Source of the DNA: JAOUEA01 sp963762075 | GTDB lineage: Bacteria; Actinomycetota; UBA4738; HRBIN12 | Direction of reading: 5' to 3' | Length of the DNA: 64,000 nt | Assembly (NCBI GenBank): GCA_963762075.1 | Contig: CAVXJC010000001.1 | Span: 1-64,000, forward strand | Part shown: positions 8,517-17,748 of the stretch, in pieces | How positions within the stretch are numbered: the first letter of the stretch is position 1 | Layout of the letters: each line of letters opens with the position of its first letter | Translations under genes and position numbers: made by a program | The notes under the pieces: model-generated | The model's input: the letters and a program-made list of their open reading frames with translations, nothing else | The model's database searches: none | What the model was told of the DNA's origin: nothing

Positions 8517-8945
8517 CTACTGCCAGGCGCCGATGATCGCGCCGGCGATGACGGTGCCGACGATGTGATAGCCCGCATTCACGGCGCCCCAGAGCATCGG
8601 GTTCGGCTTCGTCGACTCGAACGTGGCGGTCACGAGGGAGATCGAGAGGGCGAAGCCGACCGCAGCGACGAAGCCGAGCACGATGCCCTCGCTCAGCGTG
8701 TCGGTTCCGCTCACCGCGGCCAGCATGCCGAGCGCGATCGCGGAGAGCACGCTGCCGATCAGTGGCACCGCGTAGACCGCCGGGCCGGGGCCCTCGTCGG
8801 CCTGTTCTCTGGTGGTGCCTCCCGCCCCCATCCACATGTTGCCGAACACCGGCGGTGCGTACCAGACGGCGCCGACCGCGAAGTACGCGAGGGCCGCCAC
8901 GATCACGGCGAGCCAATTGAGGTCGTTCAGCGCGTCGAAGCTCAT
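8517..8945 (-). CDS. DUF1761 family four-helix membrane protein
   Basis: A 142-residue integral membrane protein with four hydrophobic segments and the family signature GAVWYAPPVFGNMWM near residues 25-39, ending in VNAGYHIVGTVIAGAIIGAW. DUF1761 proteins are widespread and uncharacterised. The ATG at 8945 follows a GGAAGGAG ribosome site. A TAGGCT box (complement of 8972-8977), about 26 bases upstream, is a likely -10 element for a normal, leadered transcript. Confidence 0.8.
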   Translation of the reverse strand: MSFDALNDLNWLAVIVAALAYFAVGAVWYAPPVFGNMWMGAGGTTREQADEGPGPAVYAVPLIGSVLSAIALGMLAAVSGTDTLSEGIVLGFVAAVGFALSISLVTATFESTKPNPMLWGAVNAGYHIVGTVIAGAIIGAWQ

Positions 8946-9094
8946 GCGAACTCCTTCCGTCGGACCCGTCGAGCCTAGCCCCGGAACGGCGAGCGCCCGG
9001 TAGGAACGTGGGACAACGGCGCGCGGATCCCGCCCAACGCGAGGCGTCGTGAGCGGGTGGGCACATCTCTCACTTTCTGTGAGAGGGTCGTCCG

Positions 9095-10058
9095 ATGGAC
9101 GACCCTGCGATCCTCGTGGAGAACCTCTCGAAGCGCTACGGCGACGTCGGCGGCGCTCGACGGCATCGACCTTGCGGTCGAGCGGGGCACGGTCTTCGGT
9201 CTGCTCGGTCCGAACGGTGCCGGCAAGACCACGGCGGTGCGCGTGTTGGCGACCATCCTGAAGCCCGACGGTGGGCGAGCCGAGGTCCTCGGACGAGACG
9301 TCGTGCGTGAGCCGGCAGCCGTTCGACGGCGCATCGGTCTGGCGGGTCAGTACTCCGCCGTCGACCCCAACCTCACGGGGCGCGAGAACCTGCGCCTGGT
9401 CGGCGTGCTGGGGCAGCTGCCACGCGCGGCCATCGCGCCGCGCGCCCACGAGCTGCTCGAGCGGTTCTCGTTGACCGATGCGGCCGATCGTCCGCTGCGC
9501 ACCTACTCGGGCGGCATGCGCCGCCGCCTCGACATCGCGGCGTCGCTCGTGCCGAAGCCCCCCGTGCTCTTCCTCGACGAGCCCACGACCGGCCTCGACC
9601 TCACGAGCCGCAACGAGCTATGGGCGATGATCCGCGAGCTCGTCGGCGACGGCACGACGGTGCTGCTCACCACGCAGTACCTCGAGGAAGCCGATCAGCT
9701 CGCGGGGCGCATCGCCGTGATCGACGGCGGGCACGTGATCGCGAACGACACCCCCGCTCGACTGAAGGCCGAGCTCGGCGACACCGTGGTCGAGATGGAC
9801 TTCGCCGACGAGGACATCGCCGAACGAGCGGTGGCCCAGCTCGGCGGTCTTGACGCGGGAGAGGTCGAGCGTGAGCATCGCACGGTGCGCGTCTCCTCGA
9901 ACCGAGGGGCGCGAGTGCTCGTCGATGTGCTCCGTCGCTTCGAGGCAGATGGCGTCGAGCCCGACACGTTGTCGGTCCGCGAGCCGAGCCTCGATGACGT
10001 CTTCCTGGCGCTCACCGGCCATCGCGCCGCGCGCGAACATGCCGAGGACGCCGCATGA
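9095..10058 (+). CDS. ABC transporter ATP-binding protein, DrrA-like (one frameshift)
   Basis: The ATPase of a drug/lipid-type ABC exporter. It has Walker A GPNGAGKTT, signature YSGGMRRRLDIA, Walker B VLFLDEPTTGLDL and the H-loop equivalent in LLTTQYLEEADQLAG. A DrrA-type C-terminal extension ends in EPSLDDVFLALTGHRA. From the ATG at 9095 the protein reads MDDPAILVENLSKRYGDV, then an extra base near 9147 breaks the frame before ALDGIDLAVERGTVFGLLG. With it removed the protein is 321 residues, the family norm. Its stop overlaps the start of the permease gene (ATGA), as expected for a two-gene ABC operon. Confidence 0.88.
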
Positions 10059-10876
10059 GCGCCGTTGCCACCGAAGCGCCCACCGACGTCTCGCTCGACC
10101 GCCGCATCCCGATGGGGGTGGTGCGCGACACGCTCGCGATCGTGCAGCGGAACCTCATCGCCTATCGGCGCGTACCGCAGCTCCTCGTCTTCTCGACCAT
10201 CCAGCCGGTGATCTTCGTCGTGATGTTCCGGTACGTGTTCGGTGGGGCGGTTTCAGGCGCATTGCCAGCAGGTGTCGACTACGTCGACTTCCTGATGCCC
10301 GGCATCTTCGTGCAGACCGTCGTGTTCGGTGCCATCGCGACCGGCATCGGCCTCGCCGCCGACCTGAAGAGCGGTTTGATGGAACGCTTCCATGCGTTGC
10401 CGATGGCGCGGTCTGCCGTGCTCTCGGGTCGAACGCTCGCCGACACCGTTCGCAACGTGTTCGTGGTCGCGCTCATGATGGCGGTCGGCTTCCTCGTCGG
10501 ATGGCGCGTGCACACCGACGTGCTCGGACTGCTCGCCGGCGCCGGCCTCGTGGTGTTGTTCGGGTTCTCGATGTCGTGGATCTTCGCGACGCTCGGGATC
10601 GCCGTAGGCGACCCGGAAGCCGCGCAAGCGGCTTCCTTCCCGGTGCTCGCTCCGCTGGTGTTCGCGTCGTCGGCCTTCGTGCCCACCGACACGATGCCCG
10701 AGTGGCTGCAGGTGTTCGCCGAGCATCAGCCGGTGTCGGCCACCGCCTCGGCGGTCCGTGCGCTCACGCTCGGCGGCCCGGCGGCCGGTGATGTGATCGC
10801 CTCGATCGCGTGGAGCGTGAGCATCATCGCCGTCTTCGGAACGGTCGCTGTTCGCCTGTATCGCCGCGCGGTCTGA
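10055..10876 (+). CDS. ABC-2 type permease, DrrB-like
   Basis: A 273-residue permease with six membrane segments. Between the second and third helices it has the family motif DLKSGLMERFHALPMARSAV (the E-R-F-x-x-L-P-[MI]-x-[RS] loop that contacts the ATPase). It ends with LYRRAV. Together with the ATPase upstream it should export a small hydrophobic compound or lipid. The ATGA overlap of four bases with the upstream gene argues for translational coupling. There is no biosynthetic cluster nearby that would name the substrate. Confidence 0.88.
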   Translation: MSAVATEAPTDVSLDRRIPMGVVRDTLAIVQRNLIAYRRVPQLLVFSTIQPVIFVVMFRYVFGGAVSGALPAGVDYVDFLMPGIFVQTVVFGAIATGIGLAADLKSGLMERFHALPMARSAVLSGRTLADTVRNVFVVALMMAVGFLVGWRVHTDVLGLLAGAGLVVLFGFSMSWIFATLGIAVGDPEAAQAASFPVLAPLVFASSAFVPTDTMPEWLQVFAEHQPVSATASAVRALTLGGPAAGDVIASIAWSVSIIAVFGTVAVRLYRRAV

Positions 10877-10925
10877 GGGGCCAGCGTGTGTGTCTCGCCG
10901 GCGGCTGGATGCGACACTCGGCGCG

Positions 10926-11510
10926 ATGGTCGAACCCGAGCTCGTCGAAGTTGCCGACCGCGCCGCGTGGCGACGGTGGCTGTCGACGAATCATCGACGC
11001 CACGACGCCGTCTGGCTCGTGATCCACAAGAAGGGATCGACCAGAGGCTCGCTCGACTACGAGGCCGCGGTGGTCGAGGCACTCTGCTTCGGATGGATCG
11101 ACTCCACGGCGAACTCGCTCGACGACGAGCGCTACAAGCTGTGGATGGCGCCTCGCAAGCCCAAGAGCGGCTGGTCGGCCGTGAACAAGCGCCGCGTCGA
11201 GGAGCTCGTCGCCTCCGGAGCCATGACGCGAGCCGGCATGACCGCGATCGACGCGGCGAAGGCCGACGGGTCATGGACAGCGCTCGATCGGAGCGACGCG
11301 CTGGAGCTCCCCGACGATCTCCTCGACGCGTTCCAACGCCATGCCGGCTCGCGCGAGCACTGGGACGGATTCCCGCCCGGGGTGCGTAAGCAGATCCTCC
11401 AGTGGATCTACTCGGCCAAGCGCGACGAGACGCGCGCGAAGCGTGTGGAGGAGACCGCGTCCCTCGCCGCGCGGAACGAGCGAGCGAACCAGTGGCGTGC
11501 CTCGCGATGA
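10926..11510 (+). CDS. YdeI/OmpD-associated family protein
   Basis: A 194-residue protein. The N-terminal half shows the family pattern WRRWLSTNHRRHDAVWLVIHK followed by YEAAVVEALCFGWIDSTANSLDDERY and FxPRKPKSxWSxxNKxR (here MAPRKPKSGWSAVNKRRVE). The C-terminal half carries GVRKQILQWIYSAKRDETRAKRV, the bacteriocin-protection/OmdA motif. The function in actinobacteria is unknown. The ATG at 10926 follows a GACACT box by exactly seven bases, supporting a leaderless start; a GTG 12 codons upstream is an alternative. It is coupled to the PAP2 gene by an ATGA overlap. Confidence 0.8.
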   Translation: MVEPELVEVADRAAWRRWLSTNHRRHDAVWLVIHKKGSTRGSLDYEAAVVEALCFGWIDSTANSLDDERYKLWMAPRKPKSGWSAVNKRRVEELVASGAMTRAGMTAIDAAKADGSWTALDRSDALELPDDLLDAFQRHAGSREHWDGFPPGVRKQILQWIYSAKRDETRAKRVEETASLAARNERANQWRASR

Positions 11511-12169
11511 GCGGCGACGGGTCGTCTCCGCATCGAGACGAGGAAGCGCTGGCCACCGACCCTCGGCGACGCAACCTGATCGTGCTGGGTGTGGCATCGG
11601 TGGCGCTGGTGCTCTGCACAGTGGCGGCTCGGGCGACGCTGACCGACGCCGAGGTCCGGGTCTTCCGCGCGGCGAACGATCTGCCGCAAGGGCTCTACGC
11701 CGCGGTGTGGCCGGTGATGCAGTACGGCACCTTCATCACCATCCCGACCCTCGCCGTGGTTGCCATGGTGTTCCGACGGTTCCGCCTCGCGGTGGCGATG
11801 CTGCTGTCCGGCGTCGGCGTGTATCTGCTCGCCATCGTGATCAAGGGCATCGTGAAGCGCGAGCGACCTGCTGGATTGCTCGACGCTGTCGAGAGCCGGG
11901 AAACCTTCGCGGAAGGAAGCCTCGGCTATCCGTCGGGCCACGCCGCTGTCGCCGCCGCGCTCACCCTCGTGGTGTCGACGCATCTCTCGAGACGATGGAC
12001 CTTCGTTGCGCTCGCGCTCGGGATCGCGGTGCTCTTCGGTCGCATGTACGTGGGGGCGCACCTTCCCCTCGACGTCGTGGGCGGGGCTGCGCTCGGCGCG
12101 GTGGCCGGCAGCGTCGTCAATCTCTTGATCCCTGCCCGCAGGGGGCCACCTCGTTCGGCGGCTCCCTGA
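11507..12169 (+). CDS. PAP2-family membrane phosphatase
   Basis: A 220-residue protein with about five to six membrane helices and the three-part phosphatase signature: KGIVKRERP (K-x6-RP), YPSGHAAVAAA (PSGH) and GRMYVGAHLPLDVVGG (R-x5-H-x3-D). All catalytic residues are present. Family members dephosphorylate lipid phosphates such as undecaprenyl pyrophosphate or phosphatidic acid at the outer membrane face. Translation is probably coupled to the YdeI-like gene, whose stop overlaps the ATG. It ends three bases before the convergent SRPBCC gene. Confidence 0.88.
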   Translation: MSGDGSSPHRDEEALATDPRRRNLIVLGVASVALVLCTVAARATLTDAEVRVFRAANDLPQGLYAAVWPVMQYGTFITIPTLAVVAMVFRRFRLAVAMLLSGVGVYLLAIVIKGIVKRERPAGLLDAVESRETFAEGSLGYPSGHAAVAAALTLVVSTHLSRRWTFVALALGIAVLFGRMYVGAHLPLDVVGGAALGAVAGSVVNLLIPARRGPPRSAAP

Positions 12170-12172
12170 GAC

Positions 12173-12631
12173 TCAGCCCGCTGCCGTTCCGAAGCGCTCG
12201 TTGAACACGTAGGCCCAGCCCGGACCGTAGTCCGCGCGCAGCTCCGCGCCGGCTTCCGCGCCGAGCCTCTCCCAGAGACGGTGGGTGAGGTGCACGGTCG
12301 TGCCGCCGTCGTCGGTTGCGGTGAACGTCACCTCCACCTCGGTGTAAGGGCGCTGCTCGAAGCTCGGGTTCCAATCGAGGACGACCCGATCCGGCGGGTC
12401 CCACGTCGTCACGATCCCCCACTCGGCCTCCACGCCGGTCGACAGCACTTCGTAGACGCGGCCACCCACTCGTTCCTCGAACACGAGTCGTTCGGTCTTC
12501 TCGCCGGCTTCGTGGTCTGCGAGGCCGTGGGTGTCCAACGGCCACCACGATCCCATCTCGGCCGTGAACAGCCGGAAGGCGTCGCGTGGCGCACGCCGCA
12601 CGGTGACGCTCTTGTCGATCGGCTCGATCAT
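12173..12631 (-). CDS. SRPBCC/AHSA1-like protein paired with ArsR regulator
   Basis: A 152-residue START-like domain protein: SVTVRRAPRDAFRLFTAEMG at the N-terminus, WDPPDRVVLDWNPSFEQRPY in the middle and a C-terminal helix with VHLTHRLWERLGAEAGAEL. Such proteins bind small hydrophobic ligands and very often sit directly behind an ArsR-type repressor, as here, where its ATG overlaps the regulator's stop by four bases. The ligand is unknown. Expression should follow the autoregulated operator at 12990-13009. Confidence 0.82.
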   Translation of the reverse strand: MIEPIDKSVTVRRAPRDAFRLFTAEMGSWWPLDTHGLADHEAGEKTERLVFEERVGGRVYEVLSTGVEAEWGIVTTWDPPDRVVLDWNPSFEQRPYTEVEVTFTATDDGGTTVHLTHRLWERLGAEAGAELRADYGPGWAYVFNERFGTAAG

Positions 12632-12987
12632 CGTGTGCTCCTTCCGTCGTGACGAGGCGCGGTTCGCTCGGTCGTCGGCTCATCGGCGGCCCTGGCGAAC
12701 GCGGCGAGCGCGTCGTCCCACATCGTCTCCAGGTCGCCCCGCAGGGCCTCGAGGCCGGTACGGCGAACCGAGTAGAGGCGGCGAACGCCGTCGGGCCGGT
12801 CGGCCACGAGCTGCGCCTCCTTCAACACCCGCAAGTGCTGCGAGACCGCCGGCCTGCTGATGGGCATGTCGGCGGCGATCTCTCCCACCGACCGCTCTCC
12901 TGCCCGCACCAAGCGGAACACGCGCCTGCGGGTGGGATCGCCGAGGGCATCCCATGCGGACTCGACTGCCGTGGACGATCGCCTCAT
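12628..12987 (-). CDS. ArsR-family transcriptional regulator
   Basis: A 119-residue winged-helix regulator: WDALGDPTRRRVFRLVRAGE, recognition helix region ISRPAVSQHLRVLKEAQLV and the wing RPDGVRRLYSVRRTGLEAL. No metal-binding Cys pairs are seen, so it is not a metal sensor; this subgroup typically controls an adjacent SRPBCC gene. The ATG at 12987 lies six bases after a TAACTT box that is itself inside a perfect palindrome, so the regulator probably represses its own leaderless promoter. Confidence 0.88.
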   Translation of the reverse strand: MRRSSTAVESAWDALGDPTRRRVFRLVRAGERSVGEIAADMPISRPAVSQHLRVLKEAQLVADRPDGVRRLYSVRRTGLEALRGDLETMWDDALAAFARAADEPTTERTAPRHDGRSTR

Positions 12988-12989
12988 AT

Positions 12990-13009
12990 CGGTAAGTTAT
13001 CACTTACCG
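12990..13009 (-). promoter_or_regulatory. palindromic operator overlapping the -10 element of the arsR-SRPBCC operon
   Basis: A perfect inverted repeat, CGGTAAGT - TATC - ACTTACCG, lies two bases upstream of the regulator's start codon. Read on the minus strand it contains TAACTT (complement of 12994-12999), spaced six bases from the ATG as in other leaderless genes of this window. The overlap of palindrome and -10 box is what an autorepressed ArsR promoter should look like. Confidence 0.75.
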
Positions 13010-13121
13010 AAGCCAGCACGCAATCGCGCATCCACGCTTCCGCCTCGGTGAAGGGAGCGGTGCGCAGCGAGCACCGATGCTCACGGTCGGCTGCCGTTCG
13101 GTCCGCGATACTTGGCCCGTC

Positions 13122-14737
13122 ATGGATGCCGAGAGCCTCGAGGAGGCTGCCGCAGGCACGGCGGCAGCGCGACCGGCCGACGGCTCGCGCGGTTCCGACC
13201 AGCGCGTGATCCTGGGCAACACCGGCCAGAACGTGCTCGGCCTCGCGATCGGCGCCGTCGCCACCTTCGCCGCGCAGGTGATCATGACCCAGCGCCTCGG
13301 CGACCGCGCCTATGGCATCGTCACGGTCACCACGCAGTTCGCGTTCATCGCTGCCGCGGCCACGCGCTTCGGCATGGACGTGGCCAACGTGCGACTGGTC
13401 GCGATCTTGGTCGGACGCGACGAGGCCGCACACAGCCGGACGCTCGTTCGCAGAGCTGCCCTGATCGCGACCGCAGTCTCGGTTCCCTTCTCGCTGTTCG
13501 CCTACGCGATCTCACCCTGGCTCGCGCGAACGTTCTTCGGCGAGAGCGCCGCGGCGACGCCGGCGTTCCGCGCCGCGGCGGTCACGGTCCCGTTCGCCGC
13601 GCTCGCCTTCACCTACATGGGCGCGACGCGCGGCCTCAAGATCATGCGCTACACGCTCTACTCCCAGTGGACCGCGCAACCGATCGGGTGGATCGTCTTC
13701 ACGGTCGGCTTCTGGGCGATCTGGTCCGCCAGCGCCGGGGCCGCGAGCTGGGCGTTCGGGGCGTCGTGGGCGCTCGCGCTCGCGATCGCCGCGTACGGCT
13801 GGCACAAGGAGCAGCGACGCTTCCCCCACGAGATCACCGGCCCGGGCATCGCCGAGGAGCACACAGGCTCGCTGTTGCGGTTCGGTGCGCTGCGAGCCCC
13901 GGCACCCTGTTCTCGCAGCTCATCTTCTGGACCGACCTGTTCGTGCTCTCGATCCTGATGAGCGGACAGGGTGTGGCCAACGAAGCGAAGGTCGGCGTCT
14001 ACAGCGCGGTGCTTCGGGCCGGGCAGGCGCTCTTCCTCTTCCTTACCAGCGTGTCGCTCACGTTCAGCCCGTTCGTGGCCGACCTGCACCACCGTGGTGA
14101 ACGAGCGAAGCTCGACGACCTCTACAAGCAGGTGACCAGGTGGACGCTCGCTGCCACGATCCCCGTGCTGCTCGTCCTCGCGATCGTGCCGGGACCCGTG
14201 CTGCGCATCTTCGGGCCCGAGTTCGTCGAGGGGGAAGCGGCGCTGCGCATCCTCATCGTCGGCATGATCATGCCCGTCATGGTCGGCACGGTCGGCTTCA
14301 TCCTCATCATGGCCGGGCGCACCGGATGGGATCTGCTGGTCTACGTCGGCGGCTTCACGGTCGACGTGGGGCTCGCGCTCGCCCTCGCTCGACCAGACGC
14401 GCTCGGCGTGCGTGGCGCGGCGATCGCACAGGCAGTCACGCTCACCCTCAGCGCGATCGCCCGCCTGCTGCTGGTGCGGCGTTTCCTCGGAATCTGGCCG
14501 TTCGAGGGGTTGTATCTGCGCCTGCTCGCGCCCACCGTGATCGGTGGCGTCGCCATGGCCGGCGCGCACGCGATCATGCCCGATGCCGGATGGCTCCTGG
14601 ATCTCCTGGTCTCCGCGGGGCTCGGCACGGTCGCGTACGGGGCAGCCCTGATCGCGTTCGGTCTGAAGCCGAGCGAGCGCGCGACAGCGCTCCGGCTCGC
14701 AGGCACGTTCAGCGGCAGGGGGCATCGGACCGGCTAG
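13122..14737 (+). CDS. polysaccharide/lipid-intermediate flippase (Wzx/MATE-like), one frameshift
   Basis: A membrane protein of about 538 residues with 12-14 hydrophobic segments. It has the N-terminal flippase pattern (ILGNTGQNVLGLAIGAVATF, then MTQRLGDRAYGIVTVTTQFA) and the C-terminal RILIVGMIMPVMVGTVGFIL of the oligosaccharide flippase family. The reading frame changes near 13895, after SLLRFGALR, and resumes with SPGTLFSQLIFWTDLFVL; this break is best explained by a missing base rather than an extra one. The start at 13122 is supported by GATACT nine bases upstream. It probably moves a lipid-linked sugar or similar molecule across the membrane; no glycan genes are adjacent. Confidence 0.8.
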
Positions 14738-15067
14738 TCTCAGGGTGCAGGTCGAGAGGTGGGTTCCCGGTCGTGGGTGGTCCCCCCGACGACCCACGAC
14801 CGGGACGGATCGGAGCCCGACGACGAGGCGAGCGGCGGTGAGCAGGGAAGCCCTCCTCCGCAGGCCGCGGGGGGGTAGATCCCGCTTGCCGTCGAGCTCC
14901 GCGGCCGGCTTGCGCTCGAACCCACTACGCGCGTGTAGGCGGCCGCGACGGGGTGGGTGATCGCGAAACCGGCCACTCCAGCTCCGAGCGCAGGCTAGCC
15001 CCGCCGGACCCGGAGCGCGATACTGCAGAGCTACTAGGACGCAATGGGGATGGGCAGAGGAGGGGGC
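14738..15067 (+). other. intergenic stretch of 330 bp between flippase and LOG-like gene
   Basis: No gene is supported. The left part carries a long perfect hairpin (14766-14804). The rest is GC-rich and contains a minus-strand segment that could be the remnant of a protein gene (reading FERKPAAELDGKRDLPPRG around 14875-14930) but with no start, no domain and no recognisable family. A TTCGA-containing stretch here does not fold into a tRNA arm. Confidence 0.4.
14766..14804. terminator. 13-bp perfect inverted repeat, possible terminator
   Basis: CCCGGTCGTGGGT at 14766-14778 and its exact complement at 14792-14804 enclose a 13-base C-rich loop. It begins 29 bases after the flippase stop codon, so it could end that transcript. 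There is no T-tract, which is common for actinobacterial terminators but also leaves open a regulatory or RNA-structural role for the convergent gene. Confidence 0.5.
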
Positions 15068-15544
15068 TTATCTGGCGAGGGCGAGCCTCACGGCTTCCTC
15101 TGCTGTCTCGGCTCGGATCAGCGGGTCGGCGTCGGTGTCGTCACGGCGCAGGTCCCACGTGCCGAGCCCCACGACACGCTTGCCCATCTTGAGCGCGAGC
15201 GCGACCTCGCTCAGGGTGCCGAACTCGCCCCCGACGGCGATGACCGCGTCGGCGCTCCGTGCGACCAAGACGTTGCGCCCCTCCCCGAATCCCGTCGTCA
15301 CCGCGACCGTGAGGTGGGGGCTCGCGCCGGTGCGATCGTCGCCGGGAAGGATGCCCACCGATGTGCCACCTTCGGCTGCGGCCCCTGCGGCCGCGGCGTT
15401 CATCACACCGCCGAGCCCGCCGCAGACGAGCACGACGCCGGTTCGTGCGAGCCGGCGGCCGACCTCTTCGGCCATGGCGAGCTCCCATTCGGTCGCGTCG
15501 CTCGCCCCGATCACGGCGACGTAGGTGGAGTCGCGGCTCGCCAT
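15068..15544 (-). CDS. TIGR00725/LOG-like nucleotide-binding family protein
   Basis: A 158-residue Rossmann-like protein: VAVIGASDATEWELAMAEEV, then GVVLVCGGLGGVMNAAAAGA with the glycine-rich loop, and VGGEFGTLSEVALALKMGK in place of the PGGxGTxxE motif of lysine-decarboxylase-like (LOG) proteins. Members of this subgroup are thought to bind nucleotides or molybdenum cofactor; activity is unproven. The ATG at 15544 sits seven bases from a GATACT box on the minus strand, a leaderless arrangement, back to back with the promoter of the lipoprotein gene. Confidence 0.75.
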   Translation of the reverse strand: MASRDSTYVAVIGASDATEWELAMAEEVGRRLARTGVVLVCGGLGGVMNAAAAGAAAEGGTSVGILPGDDRTGASPHLTVAVTTGFGEGRNVLVARSADAVIAVGGEFGTLSEVALALKMGKRVVGLGTWDLRRDDTDADPLIRAETAEEAVRLALAR

Positions 15545-15551
15545 GGCGCCG

Positions 15552-15570
15552 AGTATCGCACTGCTAGACT
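15552..15570. promoter_or_regulatory. back-to-back -10 elements of a divergent leaderless pair
   Basis: The 36-bp gap between the two divergent genes holds GATACT on the minus strand (complement of 15552-15557, seven bases before the ATG at 15544) and TAGACT on the plus strand (15565-15570, ten bases before the ATG at 15581). With so little room the two polymerases would compete for the same site. Confidence 0.4.
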
Positions 15571-15580
15571 CCCGCGCTCG

Positions 15581-16051
15581 ATGGGCCTCCCGAACCGCAG
15601 CGTTGTTCGCCATGCGTTCCGTGCCGTGGTCGCCGTCCCACTCGCAGTCCTGGTGCTGACGGCATGCACCGGAGACGGTGAACCCGAGTCGAGCGAGGGG
15701 CCGCCGCAGACATCGCCTCCGCCGATCACGAGCACCGAGTCCTACGTCTTCACCGACGCCGCCGGCATCGAGGCCAGGCTGACGATCGAAGGCGAGGGCG
15801 CGGTGCTGACGCTCACCAACGACACGGGTGCCGAGTTGCCCGAGCCGGGGATCTTCGTGCTCGATGCCCGCGACGGTGTACGCACCGACTGGCCGGTGAT
15901 CGACGGGGGCGCGGTGGCCGAAGGCGAGACCGAGTGGCAGCTCGAGCGCCCGCCGGTGCCCGAGGCGAAACACATCGGGCTCGTGGTGCTGTTGCTCGGC
16001 GGCGAGGACTACGGCGCGTTCGTGCCACCGCAGCCGGGAGAGGCGGCATGA
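15581..16051 (+). CDS. secreted lipoprotein of unknown function
   Basis: A 156-residue precursor with a basic N-terminus, a hydrophobic stretch and the lipobox LTAC around residue 27, so it should be lipid-anchored outside the membrane. A Ser/Pro/Thr-rich spacer (EPESSEGPPQTSPPPI) follows. The mature part is a beta-rich domain with ARLTIEGEGAVLTLTNDTG, resembling an immunoglobulin-like fold, but no family is recognised. Its stop is at the start of the AlkP-superfamily gene, suggesting a shared transcript. Confidence 0.7.
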   Translation: MGLPNRSVVRHAFRAVVAVPLAVLVLTACTGDGEPESSEGPPQTSPPPITSTESYVFTDAAGIEARLTIEGEGAVLTLTNDTGAELPEPGIFVLDARDGVRTDWPVIDGGAVAEGETEWQLERPPVPEAKHIGLVVLLLGGEDYGAFVPPQPGEAA

Positions 16052-16066
16052 AGGACGCGAACCGCC

Positions 16067-17730
16067 ATGTCGCTGCTCGTCGGGCTCGCCGTGCTCGTCG
16101 CCCCCACGCCCGCGATCACGCAGGAACAGGCGCTGCGTGAACGACTCCAGCGATCGGCATGCGCGGTTCCCACCGAGCTGCTCGTGCGCACCTGGCGTGG
16201 GCACCGAGCCGACAGGGGAGGCGACCTCGAGCTGTTGCCGCAGGAACCCGACTTCGTAGGTCACGGCGGGCTTCCGCATTCGGGGCCGTGGGACTACGTG
16301 GGAGAGGTGCCGCTGCTCCTCTACGGTCCCGGACACATCGAAGCGCAGGGCGCGGTCGATCGAGCCGTCACGCTTGCCGACATCGCGCCGACCGCAGGGT
16401 GAGCTCGTCGGCTTCCCGTTCGATGCGCCCGACGGGACGCCGCTCTCGGAGGCGCTCCTGCCCGAGGCCCAAGGCAGCGGTGAGCGTCCGAAGCTCGTGG
16501 TCGTGGTCGTGTGGGACGGGGCCGGCAGAGCCGTGCTCGACGAGTGGCCGAAAGCCTGGCCCGAGCTGAAGGCCACGATCGAACGCGGCACCTGGTACGA
16601 GCACGCCGAGGTCGGATCGTCGCCACCGAGCACCGCACAGATCCACGCGACGATCGGTACCGGGGCGTTCTCGCGCAACCATGGTCTGGTGGCACACACC
16701 CTGCGCATCGGCGACCGGCTCACCGACCCCTGGGAAGCAGGCTCCCGCTACCTCACGGCCGCGACCTTCGCCGATCTCTACGACCGTGCCGAAGGCAACC
16801 GTCCGGTCGTGGGCACGCTCGCGACCGTCGCGATCCAGATGGGCATGATGGGCCACGGGTCGCTCTGGGGCGGTGGCGACCGAGACATCGCCGTGCTCCG
16901 TGAGCGGGAGGGCGCCGCGACGCTCGGCGCCGAGGGCATCAGCTGGAACCTCACCAGCAACGTGGCGCCCTACTACCGGCTCCCCACCTACGTGAACGAC
17001 CTGCCGCCGATCACCGAGTACTTCGAGCAGACCGACCGCCAGGACGGCGCGTTCCGACGGACGATGGCACGAGCTCGAGCTCGACGGCGCCCTCGCCGAG
17101 GAAGCCTTGCGGACGCCCGCGCGCATCCCGTTCCAGACCAGGCTGATCGAGGAGGTCGTCACGCGGGAGGGGTTCGGAGCCGACGACGTTCCCGACCTGC
17201 TGTTCATCAACTACAAGCTGATCGATGAGATCGGCCACCTCTACTCGATGAACAGCGTCGAGATGCGCGACAGCATCGAGGCGCAGGACGCGGAGCTTCC
17301 CGTGCTGATCGACCTGTTGAACGAACACGTCGGCGAAGGCGAGTGGGTCATGGCGCTCACCGCCGATCACGGGCACACACCAGACCCGAACGTGAGCGGC
17401 GCCTCGGTGATCTCACCGACCGCGGTCGCCGACGTGATCCAGGCCGAGTTCGACGAAGACGGCGACGACACGCGCATCGTCGAGTTCACGCAACCGACGC
17501 ACGTCTTCATCGACCTCGACGAGATGGAACAGAACGGCTCGACGCTCGAGGAGATCGCCGCCTACATGCTCACCGTCACGAAGGCCGAGGTGGAGGGTGG
17601 GCAGTACCCCGTGGCGCCCGACGTTGCGGAGGAGCCGGCGTTCCTGACGGTGTTCCCCTCGGAGATGATCGATGAGCTGCCGTGCCTGCAGGGCAAGATC
17701 CCCGACCACGGAAGCGCGGACGTGTCGTAG
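16067..17730 (+). CDS. secreted alkaline-phosphatase-superfamily protein, two frameshifts
   Basis: The N-terminus MSLLVGLAVLVAPTPAIT is a plausible signal peptide. The first domain carries LPHSGPWDYVGEVPLLLYGP, typical of a branch of actinobacterial AlkP-like proteins. The catalytic core follows with VVVWDGAGRAVLDEWP, SSPPSTAQIHATIGTGAFS (nucleophile region), LLFINYKLIDEIGHLYSMNS and ALTADHGHTPDP (DHxH metal ligands). An extra G near 16397 creates a premature TGA after IAPTAG, and an extra base near 17066 breaks the frame before WHELELDGALAEEALRTPA; both mend by removing one base. About 550 residues in all. An alternative upstream ATG at 16048 overlaps the lipoprotein stop but is out of frame. 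Substrate unknown. Confidence 0.78.
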
Positions 17731-17748
17731 CGGTCCTCGAGGGCCGGG

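Noticed and set aside
14870..14950. A possible tRNA T-arm (GGGTTCGAGC on the minus strand)
   Set aside because: The flanking bases do not form a five-base stem and no acceptor or anticodon arm can be drawn.
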